This document shows, in pieces, positions 14,595 to 15,602 of a DNA stretch of 15,602 nt. Both the position numbers and the translations under genes were made by a program. The stretch comes from JACDCY01 sp964350145 (GTDB lineage Bacteria > Gemmatimonadota > Gemmatimonadetes > Gemmatimonadales > Gemmatimonadaceae). The stretch covers positions 1 to 15,602 of the forward strand of contig CAYGJL010000053.1 in NCBI GenBank assembly GCA_964350145.1. The letters are read 5' to 3'. Below the pieces are notes generated by a model, which was not told where the DNA came from, searched no databases, and saw only the letters and a list, made by a program, of their open reading frames with translations. Numbering within the stretch: the first letter of the stretch is position 1; the number at the start of each line of letters is the position of its first letter.

Positions 14595-15602
14595 CCGGCC
14601 GCCTTGATTCCGGCCAGCGACCCGCGCGATCTCACGGTCGAGCCCTCCGCGTGCGCGCGAATCTCGAACAGCTCGTCGCGGATCCGCGCGGCCGTCTCAA
14701 AATCGAGCGCCGCGGCAGCCGCCTTCATGTCCGCCTCCAGCCGCTTGACGATCTGATCGACGTCCTCCTTGCTCCCGTACCTACCGGCGCCGGCTTCGGC
14801 GACACGCCTCGCGGCGCGATCCTCCTCGCGCGCGTCGCTCCCCTCCCGCGCGTCGGCGACGCGGGTGCTGAAGCGCACCTGATCCACGCTCTTGATGACG
14901 CTGAGCGGCGTGATCCCGTGCTCGACGTTGTACGCCTGCTGCGTCGCGCGCCGGCGGCCCGTCTCGTCGAGCGCGCGCTGCATGGAGCCGGTGATCCGGT
15001 CGGCGTAAAAGATCGCGCGTCCGTTCACGTGTCGCGCGGCGCGGCCGATGGTCTGGATCAGCGATGTTTCAGAACGCAGGAATCCTTCCTTGTCGGCATC
15101 GAGAATCGCGACCAGCGAGACCTCCGGCAGATCGAGCCCTTCGCGCAGGAGATTGATTCCCACGAGCACGTCGAAATCGCCCAGCCTGAGCCCGCGCACG
15201 ATCTCCATCCGCTCGATCGCGTCAATGTCCGAGTGCATGTACCGCACGCGCACGCCCATCTGCTGGAGGTAATCCGTGAGGTCCTCGGCCATGCGCTTGG
15301 TAAGCGTGGTGACGAGCACTCGCTCGCCGCGGCGCTCGCGGATGCGGATCTCGTTCAGCAGGTCGTCCACCTGCCCGCGCACGGGGCGAATGTCCACCTC
15401 CGGGTCCACGAGGCCGGTGGGCCGGATGATCTGCTCGACGACTACGCCCTCGGACAGGCGCAGCTCGATGTCGCCCGGCGTGGCCGACACGTTCAGCGCG
15501 CGCGGCGTGAGCGCGAGGAATTCGTCGAACATCAGCGGCCGGTTGTCCAGCGCGCTCGGCAGGCGGAAGCCGTACTCGACCAGCGTGAGCTTGCGGGCGC
15601 GG
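14591..15602 (-). CDS. uvrB: Excinuclease ABC subunit B, C-terminal half; cut by window edge
   Basis: UvrB is the damage-verifying helicase-like subunit of nucleotide excision repair, loaded by UvrA and cut by UvrC. About 337 C-terminal residues are visible of roughly 660-700. The first visible residues, RKLTLVEYGFRLPSALDNRP, are a UvrB signature. Helicase motifs follow: VLVTTLTKRMAEDLTDYL, then GDFDVLVGINLLREGLDLPE, DADKEGFLRSETSLIQTIGR and the motif VI region up to AARHVNG. The C-terminal UVR domain (IVKRLEADMKAAAAALDFE region) is intact; in known UvrB it binds UvrC. The stop lies in the GTGA overlap with tsaE, suggesting DNA repair and tRNA modification genes are cotranscribed here. Confidence 0.97.
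   Translation of the reverse strand, partial: RARKLTLVEYGFRLPSALDNRPLMFDEFLALTPRALNVSATPGDIELRLSEGVVVEQIIRPTGLVDPEVDIRPVRGQVDDLLNEIRIRERRGERVLVTTLTKRMAEDLTDYLQQMGVRVRYMHSDIDAIERMEIVRGLRLGDFDVLVGINLLREGLDLPEVSLVAILDADKEGFLRSETSLIQTIGRAARHVNGRAIFYADRITGSMQRALDETGRRRATQQAYNVEHGITPLSVIKSVDQVRFSTRVADAREGSDAREEDRAARRVAEAGAGRYGSKEDVDQIVKRLEADMKAAAAALDFETAARIRDELFEIRAHAEGSTVRSRGSLAGIKAAG

Overview
The window is chromosomal DNA of a GC-rich, Gram-negative (diderm) bacterium. An outer membrane is implied by LptD, the Tol proteins and CpoB. The style of the proteins (LysM protein, TolA, LptD-like protein) and the GC content fit Gemmatimonadota best; that is inference from general resemblance. All seventeen genes I support lie on the minus strand, so transcription runs from high to low coordinates. 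No rRNA, tRNA, CRISPR array, transposase, integrase or phage gene was seen.

In transcription order: (1) 15602-13005, a housekeeping block: the 3' part of uvrB, then tsaE, tsaB and rimI, that is nucleotide excision repair, two of the tRNA t6A factors and a GNAT acetyltransferase. (2) 12879-12379, ssb, with a strong Shine-Dalgarno, a 15-bp palindrome in its leader and a terminator-like hairpin with an 18-bp perfect stem after it. (3) 12261-11146, a secreted LysM protein. (4) 11145-10817, a 329-bp gap without a credible gene, holding two heptanucleotide arrays in opposite orientation. (5) 10816-1, a densely packed run: galE-like epimerase, tolQ, tolR, tolA, tolB, cpoB, tatC, lptD, hutH, and hutU cut by the window edge.

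In block 5 most junctions are 4-bp GTGA or ATGA overlaps, which suggests one translationally coupled operon for envelope biogenesis (Tol machine, Tat export, LPS assembly) with two histidine-degradation genes at its end. Two points stand out. No pal lies between tolB and cpoB. The only sizeable gap within the operon, between tolR and tolA, is almost entirely a compound palindrome of about 170 bp that runs into both coding ends and covers the tolA ribosome-binding site.

I do not see a wholly new defence or metabolic system. The strongest candidates for undescribed biology are the tolR-tolA palindrome, the heptamer arrays, and the coupling of hut genes to an envelope operon.
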